This document shows positions 1 through 5,514 of a stretch of DNA of 5,514 bases, piece by piece. The stretch lies in NCBI GenBank assembly GCA_045545635.1, contig JAZQBI010000227.1, forward strand, positions 1 to 5,514. The letters are read 5' to 3'. Source of the DNA: RGIG8748 sp045545635 (GTDB lineage Bacteria; Bacillota; Clostridia; UMGS1810). A program made the position numbers and the translations under genes. The first letter of the stretch is position 1, and each line of letters begins with the position of its first letter. Below the pieces are notes generated by a model. That model saw nothing but the letters and a program-made list of their open reading frames with translations. It searched no databases and was not told where the DNA came from.

Positions 1-1472
1 GCTATTGCACTGTCCAGTGCTTCCTTTGCCGGAAGATCAAGATGGTTTGTGAGCTCATCCAATATGAGGACATTGGGTTTTTCCATCATTATAATAAGAA
101 GCAGAAGTCTTGCTCTTTCGCCGCCACTCAAAGCGCCTATCTGTTTAAAAACGTCTTCATCCTTAAAAAGTACCGAACCAAGACGTGTGCGGATATCCAC
201 CTCATCCATAAGCGGAAAGCGGTCGCTGATTTCCTCAAAAACGGTTTTGGAATCGGTAAGCTGTGCCTGCTCCTGATCGTAGTAGCTTACACTTGTGTTT
301 CTTCCTATTTCTATATCCCCGTCAAAAAACTCGTGTTTTCCCAGGATGGTTTTGAGAAGTGTGGACTTGCCTGCACCGTTGGCACCGATTATCGCCGCCT
401 TTTCTCCCCTTTTGACATCTATGTTAATATTCTCCGCAAGGGTAGTAAGTATTCCTGACTTGGGCACACTTACAGAAACATTCTCCGCTGTTATTACATC
501 ATTGTAGGAACGATACACACTTTCGAACTTAAATCGGCAAGCTTCATTATACACGATGGGTTTTTCGCCCACATCAAGTTTGTCGAGCATCTTCTGACGG
601 CTTTTTGCCATTTTGGATGTGGAAGCTCTGGTAATATTTTTTGCAACATACTCTTCCAGCTTCTTTGCTTCCTCTACTCTTGCCTTGTAGTGTTTAAGCT
701 CTATTTCATCATTTTGTTTTTTAAGAACAAGATATTTGGAATAGTTACCGGTGTAGCGTTTTATGCCGTGATGCTCTATCTCATATATGGCATCTGCAAG
801 GCTATCCAGAAAATATCTGTCGTGGGACACTGCAATTATTATTCCCTTGTAATTTTTGAGATATGACTCAAGCCACTGCATTGTGGAAAAATCAAGATGG
901 TTAGTAGGCTCATCCAGAAGAAGAACATCGGGATTTTCCGTAAGGAGTCTTGCCATTGCAAGCTTTGTCTTTTCCCCACCGGAAAGATTATCCACAAGCA
1001 TATCCTTGCTGAACTTATCAAGTCCCATTCCGGTGAGAACGGTTTCTATTCTGGTTTTTATTTCAAAACCGCCGCGTTTTTCAAAGTACTCACTGCGTTC
1101 TCCGTAGGTTCTGAGAAGTCGGCTATGTTCTTCCTCATCCATATCCATAGCCATTTTCTGCTCCATTGCACGAAGCTCTGCTTCCATTGCCGTAAGGTCA
1201 CCGAATGCAGCCATCATATATTCGCCTATAGTACAATGTGCTTCCGGAGAAGCATCCTGACGCAAAAACCCAAGAGTACAATCCTTGGGAGTGAGTATTC
1301 TGCCGCTATCGCAGACCATATCTCCGGCAATAATTTTGAGAAGTGTGGACTTGCCTGCACCGTTGGCACCGATAAGTCCTATCTTTTCATTGTCTGAAGC
1401 TGTAAGGGACACGGAATCCAATATAACGTCCGTGCCGTATGTTTTTGTAATATTTTCTACCTGTAATGCCAT
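1..1472 (-). CDS. abc-f: ABC-F family ATPase, YdiF-like (3' end outside window)
   Basis: Soluble protein with two ABC ATPase domains and no membrane segments, so not a transporter; ABC-F proteins bind the ribosomal E site and act on stalled or faulty translation. 490 codons are visible; family members of about 640 residues suggest some 150 are missing, including the second H-loop and C-terminal tail. Domain 1 shows Walker A GANGAGKST (35-43), Q-loop Q72, an insertion resembling the ABC-F arm region (about 85-160), signature LSGGE (163-167), Walker B with DEPTNHLD (187-194) and H-loop H217. A charged, helical inter-domain linker (about 250-300) follows. Domain 2 shows Walker A GANGAGKST (363-371), Q-loop region YYDQEQ (397-402), LSGGE (448-452) and an atypical DELTNHLD (472-479). 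The remembered sequence of B. subtilis YdiF is the closest match, for example the YYDQEQ segment. It starts 9 nt after comF stops, with a good Shine-Dalgarno. A resistance role is neither shown nor excluded; a housekeeping role is more likely. Confidence 0.95.
   Translation of the reverse strand, partial: MALQVENITKTYGTDVILDSVSLTASDNEKIGLIGANGAGKSTLLKIIAGDMVCDSGRILTPKDCTLGFLRQDASPEAHCTIGEYMMAAFGDLTAMEAELRAMEQKMAMDMDEEEHSRLLRTYGERSEYFEKRGGFEIKTRIETVLTGMGLDKFSKDMLVDNLSGGEKTKLAMARLLTENPDVLLLDEPTNHLDFSTMQWLESYLKNYKGIIIAVSHDRYFLDSLADAIYEIEHHGIKRYTGNYSKYLVLKKQNDEIELKHYKARVEEAKKLEEYVAKNITRASTSKMAKSRQKMLDKLDVGEKPIVYNEACRFKFESVYRSYNDVITAENVSVSVPKSGILTTLAENINIDVKRGEKAAIIGANGAGKSTLLKTILGKHEFFDGDIEIGRNTSVSYYDQEQAQLTDSKTVFEEISDRFPLMDEVDIRTRLGSVLFKDEDVFKQIGALSGGERARLLLLIIMMEKPNVLILDELTNHLDLPAKEALDSAI
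350..389 (-). repeat. 40-bp exact repeat, copy in the second ATPase domain
   Basis: Identical base for base to 1334-1373. It encodes the Walker A stretch IGANGAGKSTLLK of domain 2 (residues 362-374) of the ABC-F protein in the same frame as the other copy. Flanking sequence differs at once on both sides. Confidence 0.9.
1334..1373 (-). repeat. 40-bp exact repeat, copy in the first ATPase domain
   Basis: Identical to 350-389, with every synonymous position shared. It encodes IGANGAGKSTLLK of domain 1 (residues 34-46). Protein conservation alone does not force identical codons, so recent gene conversion between the two halves of the gene is possible. Confidence 0.9.
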
Positions 1473-1477
1473 TTTTT

Positions 1478-1483
1478 CTCCTC
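1478..1483 (-). promoter_or_regulatory. Ribosome binding site of the ABC-F gene
   Basis: The minus strand reads GAGGAG here, 5 nt before the ATG at 1472. It overlaps the first bases of the comF stop codon (TGA at 1484-1482), so ribosomes ending comF stop right on the next initiation signal, which suggests translational coupling. Confidence 0.75.
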
Positions 1484-2141
1484 AATCATAGCAAGGACAA
1501 AGAATATACACATTCCTTGCTCCGTATATTTTAAGAACCCGGGCACACTCATTTGCCGTGGTACCGCTGGTCAGTATATCGTCTACTACCAATACATCTT
1601 TGCCGTATACACTGTATCGGGGATGAACATCTATTGAACCCGAGGTGTAGAACTTTCTTTCAAAAAGTTTCATTTTGCTTACCTGACTTACAACTCTGCA
1701 TCTGTACAAAAGGTCAGGGATATAACGTGACTTCCATATATCTGCAAGTTCCCGTGCAATAAGCTCTGTCTGGCTGTATTCCCTGTCACGGGTTTTGGAA
1801 ACGGGAACAGGACAAATAAAAGCATCCTTAAGATACGGTCTCTCCTTTTCCGCCAAAGATATAATGTGGGCATATGCCTTGTAACAGTATTTTACCGATT
1901 TGAATTTGTATTTAATCATTGCATCCCTTGCTGATGCCTCATAAGGAATAAATGCTATGGCTTCATCAAAGAAAAACCGATCATCCCTGACTACCTTGGT
2001 CTTTGGAAGTGATGCACTGCATTTATCACACAGAGCAATTTTGCCAAGGTAAGAAAGGTTTTGCTGACACACCACACACTTTTTAGGATACAAAAGGTCT
2101 GCAAGTACATCGGTAATTTTATTAAAATGGAACTTCTTCAT
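1482..2141 (-). CDS. comFC: ComF/ComFC family protein (zinc finger plus phosphoribosyltransferase fold)
   Basis: 219 residues, a usual length for the family. An N-terminal four-cysteine zinc-binding site (CVVC, C22/C25, and CDKC, C38/C41) precedes a phosphoribosyltransferase-fold domain. That domain has the family PVPVS motif (111-115) followed by RDREYSQTELIAREL (118-132), and the PRPP-binding loop DVLVVDDILTSGTT (182-195) with its paired acidic residues. ComFC proteins are cytoplasmic and are needed for natural transformation in several bacteria, where they help handle incoming single-stranded DNA; a true transferase reaction is not established. No comFA helicase gene lies beside it; instead it follows recD2, whose last 20 nt overlap its start. 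The loop usually written RGFNQ reads REYSQ here, a modest divergence with the Q kept. Start: first ATG, with AAGAGG 10 nt upstream. Family assignment is firm; whether the host is competent cannot be told. Confidence 0.94.
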   Translation of the reverse strand: MKKFHFNKITDVLADLLYPKKCVVCQQNLSYLGKIALCDKCSASLPKTKVVRDDRFFFDEAIAFIPYEASARDAMIKYKFKSVKYCYKAYAHIISLAEKERPYLKDAFICPVPVSKTRDREYSQTELIARELADIWKSRYIPDLLYRCRVVSQVSKMKLFERKFYTSGSIDVHPRYSVYGKDVLVVDDILTSGTTANECARVLKIYGARNVYILCPCYD

Positions 2142-4329
2142 AGTTTTTTAACCTCTTGCACAATCCCGAATATCTCTTATCCTCACGGTTATTGTCTACC
2201 ATCTGATGAACAATTGACTCCTTGCCTACAAGCACAACCACGCTTTTTGCACGGGTTATACCCGTGTAGAGCAAATTTCGGTTTATAAGCATATGAGGTG
2301 CATCGTACATAGGTATTATTACCACGGGGAATTCGCTTCCCTGACTTTTGTGTATAGTTACACAGTAGGCGTGTTCTATCTCCTCGGATATATCCTTGAA
2401 ATCATAGACAACCTTTCGGTCATCGTAGATTACCGTCATAGTCTTTAAGTCGTTTCTTATGGACTCCACTATTCCCACATCACCGTTGAACACACCGTTG
2501 CCAAGTCTGGTGGTATTGATGTTGGACCAGGTTATATCATAGTTATTCCGTATTTGCATAACCTTGTCTCCCTCACGGAAAAGGCGAAAACCAAAATCGT
2601 GTTCTCTCTTATCCTCCGACGGGGGATTTAAGGCATCTCTCAGAATTTCGTTGAGGGCAAAAACGCCTGCAACTCCCTTTTTGGACGGTGAGAGTACCTG
2701 TATATCATTTTTTGATAGTCCATATATTTTGGGGAGCTTGTCCCTGCAAAGGGAAGTGATATATTTGATTCCGTCATTGGGGTTTTGAATATCGGCAAAG
2801 AAAAAGTCATTATCCTTAACGCCTAAAGCCGGATATACTCCGTTATTTATATCGTGGGCATTGGTAACGATGAGACTCTCTCTTGCCTGGCGAAAAATTT
2901 CTGTCAGGCGTATTACCTCTACCCTGCCGCTCTCTATAATGTCCCTTAGTACATTGCCGGGTCCAACCGACGGAAGCTGATTGATATCACCTACCATAAT
3001 AAGGCGGGTGCCCTTTTGTATTGCACGAAGAAGTGCTGCGGCAAGGACAATATCAACCATAGACATCTCGTCTACTATAACAACATCAGCCTCAATGGGA
3101 CTGGTTTCGTTTACCATAAATTCCGTTTCTTCATCCTCGCCCCGGAAAGTTGCCTCCAGAAGACGGTGAATGGTTTTTGCCTCAAGGGAGCACACCTGAC
3201 TCATGCGCTTGGCGGCTCTACCCGTGGGAGCTGTAAGCACTACGGAAAGTCCCTGAGATTCCATTATATCAATAATTGCATTTATAATAGTAGTTTTTCC
3301 TGTTCCGGGGCCGCCTGTTATGACAAGTACACCGTTTTGCATGGCACTTATTACTGCGGTTCGCTGAAGAGAGGCAAAGCTGATTTTATGTTTCTTCTCC
3401 GTAATATCCAGTTGCTTTTCTATCTGCGATGCAGGATATTTATATTTGTGTGATGCAAGCTCACATATTTTATTGGCAACAAACGCCTCGCATCTTTGGT
3501 GAGAATATATGTACACTTTTTCGTCATCTAACGCAAAAACTCCGTCACCTGCAAGAGCGGTAACTGCATCATCTGCCCTTTCTTTATCCACACCGAGAAG
3601 TGCCGATGCAGCCTCAGTGAGAACCGTGCGGGGAAGATAGGTATGACCAAACTGTGTATTGTATTTAAGTGTGTATATAACACCTGCCCGTATGCGATTG
3701 ATGTTGTCGGGGGATATATCCACTCTGGATGCAATGCCGTCGGCAGTCTTAAAGCCTATGCCGTCTATCTCCTCACAAAGAATATAAGGATTTGACTTTA
3801 TTATATCTATTGCGGCAGAGCCGAACTTTTTGTAGATAGTAGCGGCAGCTCGCACCGATATTCCGCAATCCTGCAAAAACATAACAAGGGATGTGGAACC
3901 AAGTTGTGCAAGATAGCTCTCCTGCATTTTTAACGCTTTTGATAAGCTTATCCCTTTTATTTCCGCTACACGGTGAGGCTCGGTTTCCAATACAGAAAGA
4001 GTGTCCTCGCCAAATTTCTCAACAAGCTTTAGGGCGGTGGTCTTTCTTATGCCCTTGACTATGCCCGATGACAGATATCTCAGTATCGAATCTCTGGTGG
4101 CAGGCATAACCTTTTCGAACACTTCCGCCTTGAATTGTTCTCCATATGTGGGATGGCTTGTCCATCTGCCTTTTAGCCGCAGAGTTTCGCCCTCAGCAAC
4201 AGCATGAAAATAACCTACCGCAATAAAGTTGCCGTCATCGTTTTCGAGTTCAAGGACTTTGTAACTGTTTTCTTCATTAGAATATATAACTGCAGTTACT
4301 TCGCCGCTGATGTTTTCCGTATTATTCAC
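2122..4329 (-). CDS. recD2: RecD2-type ATP-dependent 5'-3' DNA helicase
   Basis: Superfamily 1B helicase of 735 residues from the chosen GTG start; acts on DNA with 5' single-stranded tails in repair and fork maintenance, without RecB or RecC. Numbering from the GTG, the N-terminal OB-like domain (about 1-75) is followed by tandem helix-hairpin-helix segments (GIVKGIRKTTALKLVEKFG 89-107; around 123-130; DGIGFKTADGIASRV about 189-203) typical of RecD2 and absent from E. coli RecD. The motor has Walker A GGPGTGKTT (339-347), motif Ia TAPTGRAAKR (366-375), Walker B VDEMSMVD (419-426), motif III GDINQLPSVGPG (447-458), motif IV EIFRQAR (477-483), motif V TIHKSQGSEFP (658-668) and motif VI LLYTGITRAK (686-695). 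All catalytic motifs are intact. Start choice: the ATG at 4344 has no Shine-Dalgarno and would lie only about 10 nt after the predicted transcription start, whereas the GTG at 4329 has GGGGGGTGA 7 nt upstream by core spacing. The longer form would add five residues (MGGDG). First gene of the recD2-comF-ABC-F cluster. Confidence 0.96.
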   Translation of the reverse strand: MNNTENISGEVTAVIYSNEENSYKVLELENDDGNFIAVGYFHAVAEGETLRLKGRWTSHPTYGEQFKAEVFEKVMPATRDSILRYLSSGIVKGIRKTTALKLVEKFGEDTLSVLETEPHRVAEIKGISLSKALKMQESYLAQLGSTSLVMFLQDCGISVRAAATIYKKFGSAAIDIIKSNPYILCEEIDGIGFKTADGIASRVDISPDNINRIRAGVIYTLKYNTQFGHTYLPRTVLTEAASALLGVDKERADDAVTALAGDGVFALDDEKVYIYSHQRCEAFVANKICELASHKYKYPASQIEKQLDITEKKHKISFASLQRTAVISAMQNGVLVITGGPGTGKTTIINAIIDIMESQGLSVVLTAPTGRAAKRMSQVCSLEAKTIHRLLEATFRGEDEETEFMVNETSPIEADVVIVDEMSMVDIVLAAALLRAIQKGTRLIMVGDINQLPSVGPGNVLRDIIESGRVEVIRLTEIFRQARESLIVTNAHDINNGVYPALGVKDNDFFFADIQNPNDGIKYITSLCRDKLPKIYGLSKNDIQVLSPSKKGVAGVFALNEILRDALNPPSEDKREHDFGFRLFREGDKVMQIRNNYDITWSNINTTRLGNGVFNGDVGIVESIRNDLKTMTVIYDDRKVVYDFKDISEEIEHAYCVTIHKSQGSEFPVVIIPMYDAPHMLINRNLLYTGITRAKSVVVLVGKESIVHQMVDNNREDKRYSGLCKRLKNYEEVPF
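2152..2157 (-). promoter_or_regulatory. Ribosome binding site of comF
   Basis: The minus strand reads AAGAGG, 10 nt before the ATG at 2141. It lies inside the recD2 coding sequence, about 30 nt before the recD2 stop (TAA at 2124-2122), as expected for overlapping genes of one transcript. Confidence 0.65.
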
Positions 4330-4333
4330 GCCA

Positions 4334-4342
4334 TCACCCCCC
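4334..4342 (-). promoter_or_regulatory. Ribosome binding site deciding the recD2 start
   Basis: The minus strand reads GGGGGGTGA, one mismatch from the GGAGGTGA anti-16S complement, with 7 nt between the GGNGG core and the GTG at 4329-4327. The upstream in-frame ATG (4344-4342) runs into this G-tract and has only A/T-rich sequence before it, so the ATG is probably part of the leader. Confidence 0.6.
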
Positions 4343-4360
4343 ATTTTATATTCAACTTAT

Positions 4361-4390
4361 ATTATAAACTATTCTGAAAAGCTATGTCAA
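4361..4390 (-). promoter_or_regulatory. Promoter of the recD2-comF-ABC-F cluster
   Basis: On the minus strand a perfect -35 TTGACA (4390-4385) and a perfect -10 TATAAT (4366-4361) are separated by 18 bp. Transcription should start near 4354, leaving a leader of about 25 nt before the GTG start of recD2. Housekeeping sigma factor (SigA) recognition is inferred from the hexamers. Confidence 0.85.
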
Positions 4391-4402
4391 GCCATAAAAA
4401 GG

Positions 4403-4431
4403 TTGACAAACAAGCAGATTTGTATTATAAT
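4403..4431 (+). promoter_or_regulatory. Promoter of argC
   Basis: A perfect -35 TTGACA (4403-4408) and a perfect -10 TATAAT (4426-4431) are separated by the optimal 17 bp, with an expected transcription start near 4437-4438 and a leader of about 60 nt. A consensus promoter this strong on a biosynthetic gene implies that control comes from a repressor. Its -35 lies 12 bp from the -35 of the divergent recD2 promoter. Confidence 0.88.
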
Positions 4432-4443
4432 TTACAAGGATTG

Positions 4444-4461
4444 ATTTTATAATTATGCAAA
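4444..4461 (+). promoter_or_regulatory. Candidate ARG box 1 (ArgR/AhrC operator)
   Basis: The core TTTATAATTATGCA (4446-4459) matches the partly symmetric pattern TGNATAATTATNCA, recalled for ARG boxes, at all but one fixed position (T for the first G). It lies about +7 to +24 from the predicted argC start point, where bound repressor would block promoter clearance. The assignment rests on pattern, spacing to box 2 and the arginine gene it precedes; the A/T richness of the region is the main caveat. Confidence 0.65.
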
Positions 4462-4480
4462 ATTAATTTATAATTATACA
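4446..4480 (+). repeat. Tandem direct repeat, 14-bp units, 21-bp period
   Basis: Two 14-bp units (4446-4459 and 4467-4480) identical except at the twelfth base (G versus A). The 21-bp period is two turns of B-DNA, so both units face the same side of the helix, as expected for protein binding sites. Confidence 0.8.
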
Positions 4481-4482
4481 CA
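4465..4482 (+). promoter_or_regulatory. Candidate ARG box 2 (ArgR/AhrC operator)
   Basis: The core TTTATAATTATACA (4467-4480) differs from box 1 at one base and starts exactly 21 bp after it. As 18-bp boxes the two are separated by 3 bp, the tandem layout known for ArgR hexamer operators. It abuts the argC Shine-Dalgarno. Confidence 0.65.
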
Positions 4483-4488
4483 AAGGAG
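4482..4488 (+). promoter_or_regulatory. Ribosome binding site of argC
   Basis: AAAGGAG, 9 nt before the ATG at 4498. A strong site that leaves little doubt about the argC start. Confidence 0.85.
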
Positions 4489-4497
4489 ATGTGCTGT

Positions 4498-5514
4498 ATG
4501 TTAAAAGTAGGCGTACTCGGTGCGACAGGCTATGCCGGAATAGAAACCGTAAGAATTCTCTTGGGACATCCTGAGGTTGAAATTACAAGACTTGTATCCC
4601 ACAGCTTTGTAGGAAAGAAGATATCCGAGGTTTATCCAAGCTTAAGACATGTATGTGAAATGGAATGCTGTGAGCTTGATGTTGACGATATAGCTGCAAA
4701 CTGCGATTTGGTATTTACCGCACTGCCCCACGGTGCTTCAAAAGAGGTTATTCCTGCAATATACGAAAAGGGCATCAAAATTGTAGACCTTAGCGGTGAC
4801 TTCCGCTATGATTCCAAGGAAGTTTACGAAAAGTGGTACGGTGAGCCTCATTGTGCTCCCGAAATACTGGAAAAATCCGTGTACGGTCTTTGCGAAATAC
4901 ACAGGGAGAAAATAAAAACTGCAACCATCGTTGGTAATCCCGGTTGTTATACCACCTGCTCAATACTTCCCCTGTATCCCCTGCTCCACGCAGGTGTTGT
5001 ACACAAGGACAACATAATAATAGATGCAAAATCCGGAGTAACCGGTGCAGGCAGAACAGAAAAGCTACCATACAGCTTCTGCGAATGTACGGAAAACTCA
5101 AAGGCATACAAAATCGCAACTCACAGACACACATCTGAGATTGAACAGGAGCTTAGCCATGCTGCAGGAGAGGAAATTATGGTTTCCTTTACACCCCACC
5201 TTATTCCCCAGAAGAGAGGAATACTGGCTACAAGCTACGCAAACCTTAAGGAAGATATGACAGATGAGGCAATATACAAAATTCTCAGCGAGTTCTACAA
5301 GGATGAATACTTTGTGAGAGTTCTTAAACCCGGTGAGCTTCCGGAAACAAAAAATGTTGCCGGCTCCAACTTTATAGAAATCGGCTTCAAGGTAGACCAC
5401 AGACTAAAGAGAGTGGTAGTTTCCTCCGCAATAGACAACCTATTTAAGGGTGCGGCAGGTCAGGCTGTACAGAATATGAACATAATGATGGGCTTCCAGG
5501 AGAAAGCTGGAATA
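4498..5514 (+). CDS. argC: N-acetyl-gamma-glutamyl-phosphate reductase (3' end outside window)
   Basis: Catalyses the NADPH-dependent reduction of N-acetyl-gamma-glutamyl phosphate to N-acetylglutamate 5-semialdehyde, the third step of arginine and ornithine synthesis, in the cytoplasm. 339 codons are visible without a stop; type 1 ArgC proteins are about 345 residues, so only a few codons are probably missing. Visible features are the N-terminal Rossmann nucleotide loop GATGYAG (8-14), FTALPHGAS (73-81), LSGDFR (98-103), the active-site segment GNPGCYTT with nucleophile C150, SGVTGAGR (179-186), the HRHTSEI segment (209-215) carrying the catalytic histidine, and the conserved end DNLFKGAAGQAVQNMNIMMG (313-332). 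The start has a strong Shine-Dalgarno and a consensus promoter with two candidate ARG boxes between promoter and gene, indicating arginine repression. It is the first gene after its promoter and probably leads an arg operon continuing beyond the window. No anomaly is seen. Confidence 0.97.
   Translation, partial: MLKVGVLGATGYAGIETVRILLGHPEVEITRLVSHSFVGKKISEVYPSLRHVCEMECCELDVDDIAANCDLVFTALPHGASKEVIPAIYEKGIKIVDLSGDFRYDSKEVYEKWYGEPHCAPEILEKSVYGLCEIHREKIKTATIVGNPGCYTTCSILPLYPLLHAGVVHKDNIIIDAKSGVTGAGRTEKLPYSFCECTENSKAYKIATHRHTSEIEQELSHAAGEEIMVSFTPHLIPQKRGILATSYANLKEDMTDEAIYKILSEFYKDEYFVRVLKPGELPETKNVAGSNFIEIGFKVDHRLKRVVVSSAIDNLFKGAAGQAVQNMNIMMGFQEKAGI

Noticed and set aside
1..1472. Drug exporter or antibiotic-resistance ABC protein
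   Set aside because: No membrane segments exist in the visible part, and the sequence looks like the housekeeping YdiF-type branch rather than a specific resistance determinant; a resistance label would be unsupported.
42..1491. Several open frames on the plus strand opposite the ABC-F gene (for example 42-458 and 897-1397)
   Set aside because: They are antisense to a strongly supported ABC-F gene, lack credible ribosome binding sites and resemble no family. The shared peptide near their ends is just the antisense of the 40-bp Walker A repeat.
3016..3453. 145-codon plus-strand open frame within recD2
   Set aside because: Antisense shadow of the helicase motor motifs; cysteine-rich, low-complexity composition typical of a non-coding frame.
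4385..4408. Inverted repeat TGTCAA ... TTGACA with a 12-bp centre, as a possible operator or hairpin
   Set aside because: It is fully explained as the two divergent -35 elements; the arms extend little beyond the hexamers and no T-tract follows.
4432..4497. Riboswitch or T-box leader upstream of argC
   Set aside because: The predicted leader is only about 60 nt, very A/T-rich, with no terminator hairpin, no T-box sequence and no room for an aptamer.
4790..5400. Minus-strand open frames inside argC (4790-5134 and 5098-5400)
   Set aside because: Antisense to intact, motif-rich argC; no family resemblance and no start signal that I could see.
1..5514. Undescribed defence system, mobile element, CRISPR array or RNA gene
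   Set aside because: Every stretch except the 153-bp control region is covered by intact housekeeping genes of known families; no terminal inverted repeats, transposase, spacer array or tRNA-like sequence was seen on either strand.

Overview
The window looks like an ordinary chromosomal segment from a low-GC Gram-positive bacterium, most likely a member of the Clostridia (Bacillota). The evidence is an A+T-rich third-position bias, strong GGAGG-type ribosome binding sites, near-perfect TTGACA/TATAAT promoters, a RecD2-type (not RecBCD-type) helicase, a YdiF-like ABC-F protein, and a gene order in which genes abut or overlap. Species cannot be named from the sequence alone.

Layout. The minus strand, read right to left, carries a tight three-gene cluster. 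It starts with recD2 (stop at 2122; start best placed at the GTG at 4329 rather than the ATG at 4344). Next is comF/comFC (2141 to 1482), whose start lies inside the end of recD2. Last is an ABC-F ATPase (start 1472) that runs off the left edge of the window with about three quarters of its length visible. Between 4345 and 4497 lies a divergent control region. The plus strand carries argC from 4498, which runs off the right edge with probably only a few codons missing.

Control region. It holds two back-to-back promoters with perfect consensus hexamers: TTGACA-18-TATAAT for the recD2 cluster and TTGACA-17-TATAAT for argC. Just downstream of the argC start point, two near-identical 14-bp A/T palindrome-like elements repeat exactly 21 bp apart. 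They fit two tandem ARG boxes (18 bp each, 3 bp apart), the architecture bound by the hexameric arginine repressor ArgR/AhrC. This gives a simple picture: argC, probably leading an arginine biosynthesis operon, is arginine-repressed, while the recD2 cluster is driven from a promoter lying away from the boxes.

Function. recD2 (5'-3' helicase of DNA repair), comF (PRPP-fold protein with a zinc finger, linked to handling of incoming single-stranded DNA) and the ABC-F ATPase (ribosome-associated translation factor) are probably co-transcribed housekeeping genes. I found no mobile element, CRISPR array, RNA gene or defence system, and no convincing undescribed system. The most informative observations are the ARG-box pair, the recD2 start correction, the 40-bp exact duplication at the two Walker A sites of the ABC-F gene, and a Pro-to-Leu change in its second Walker B region.
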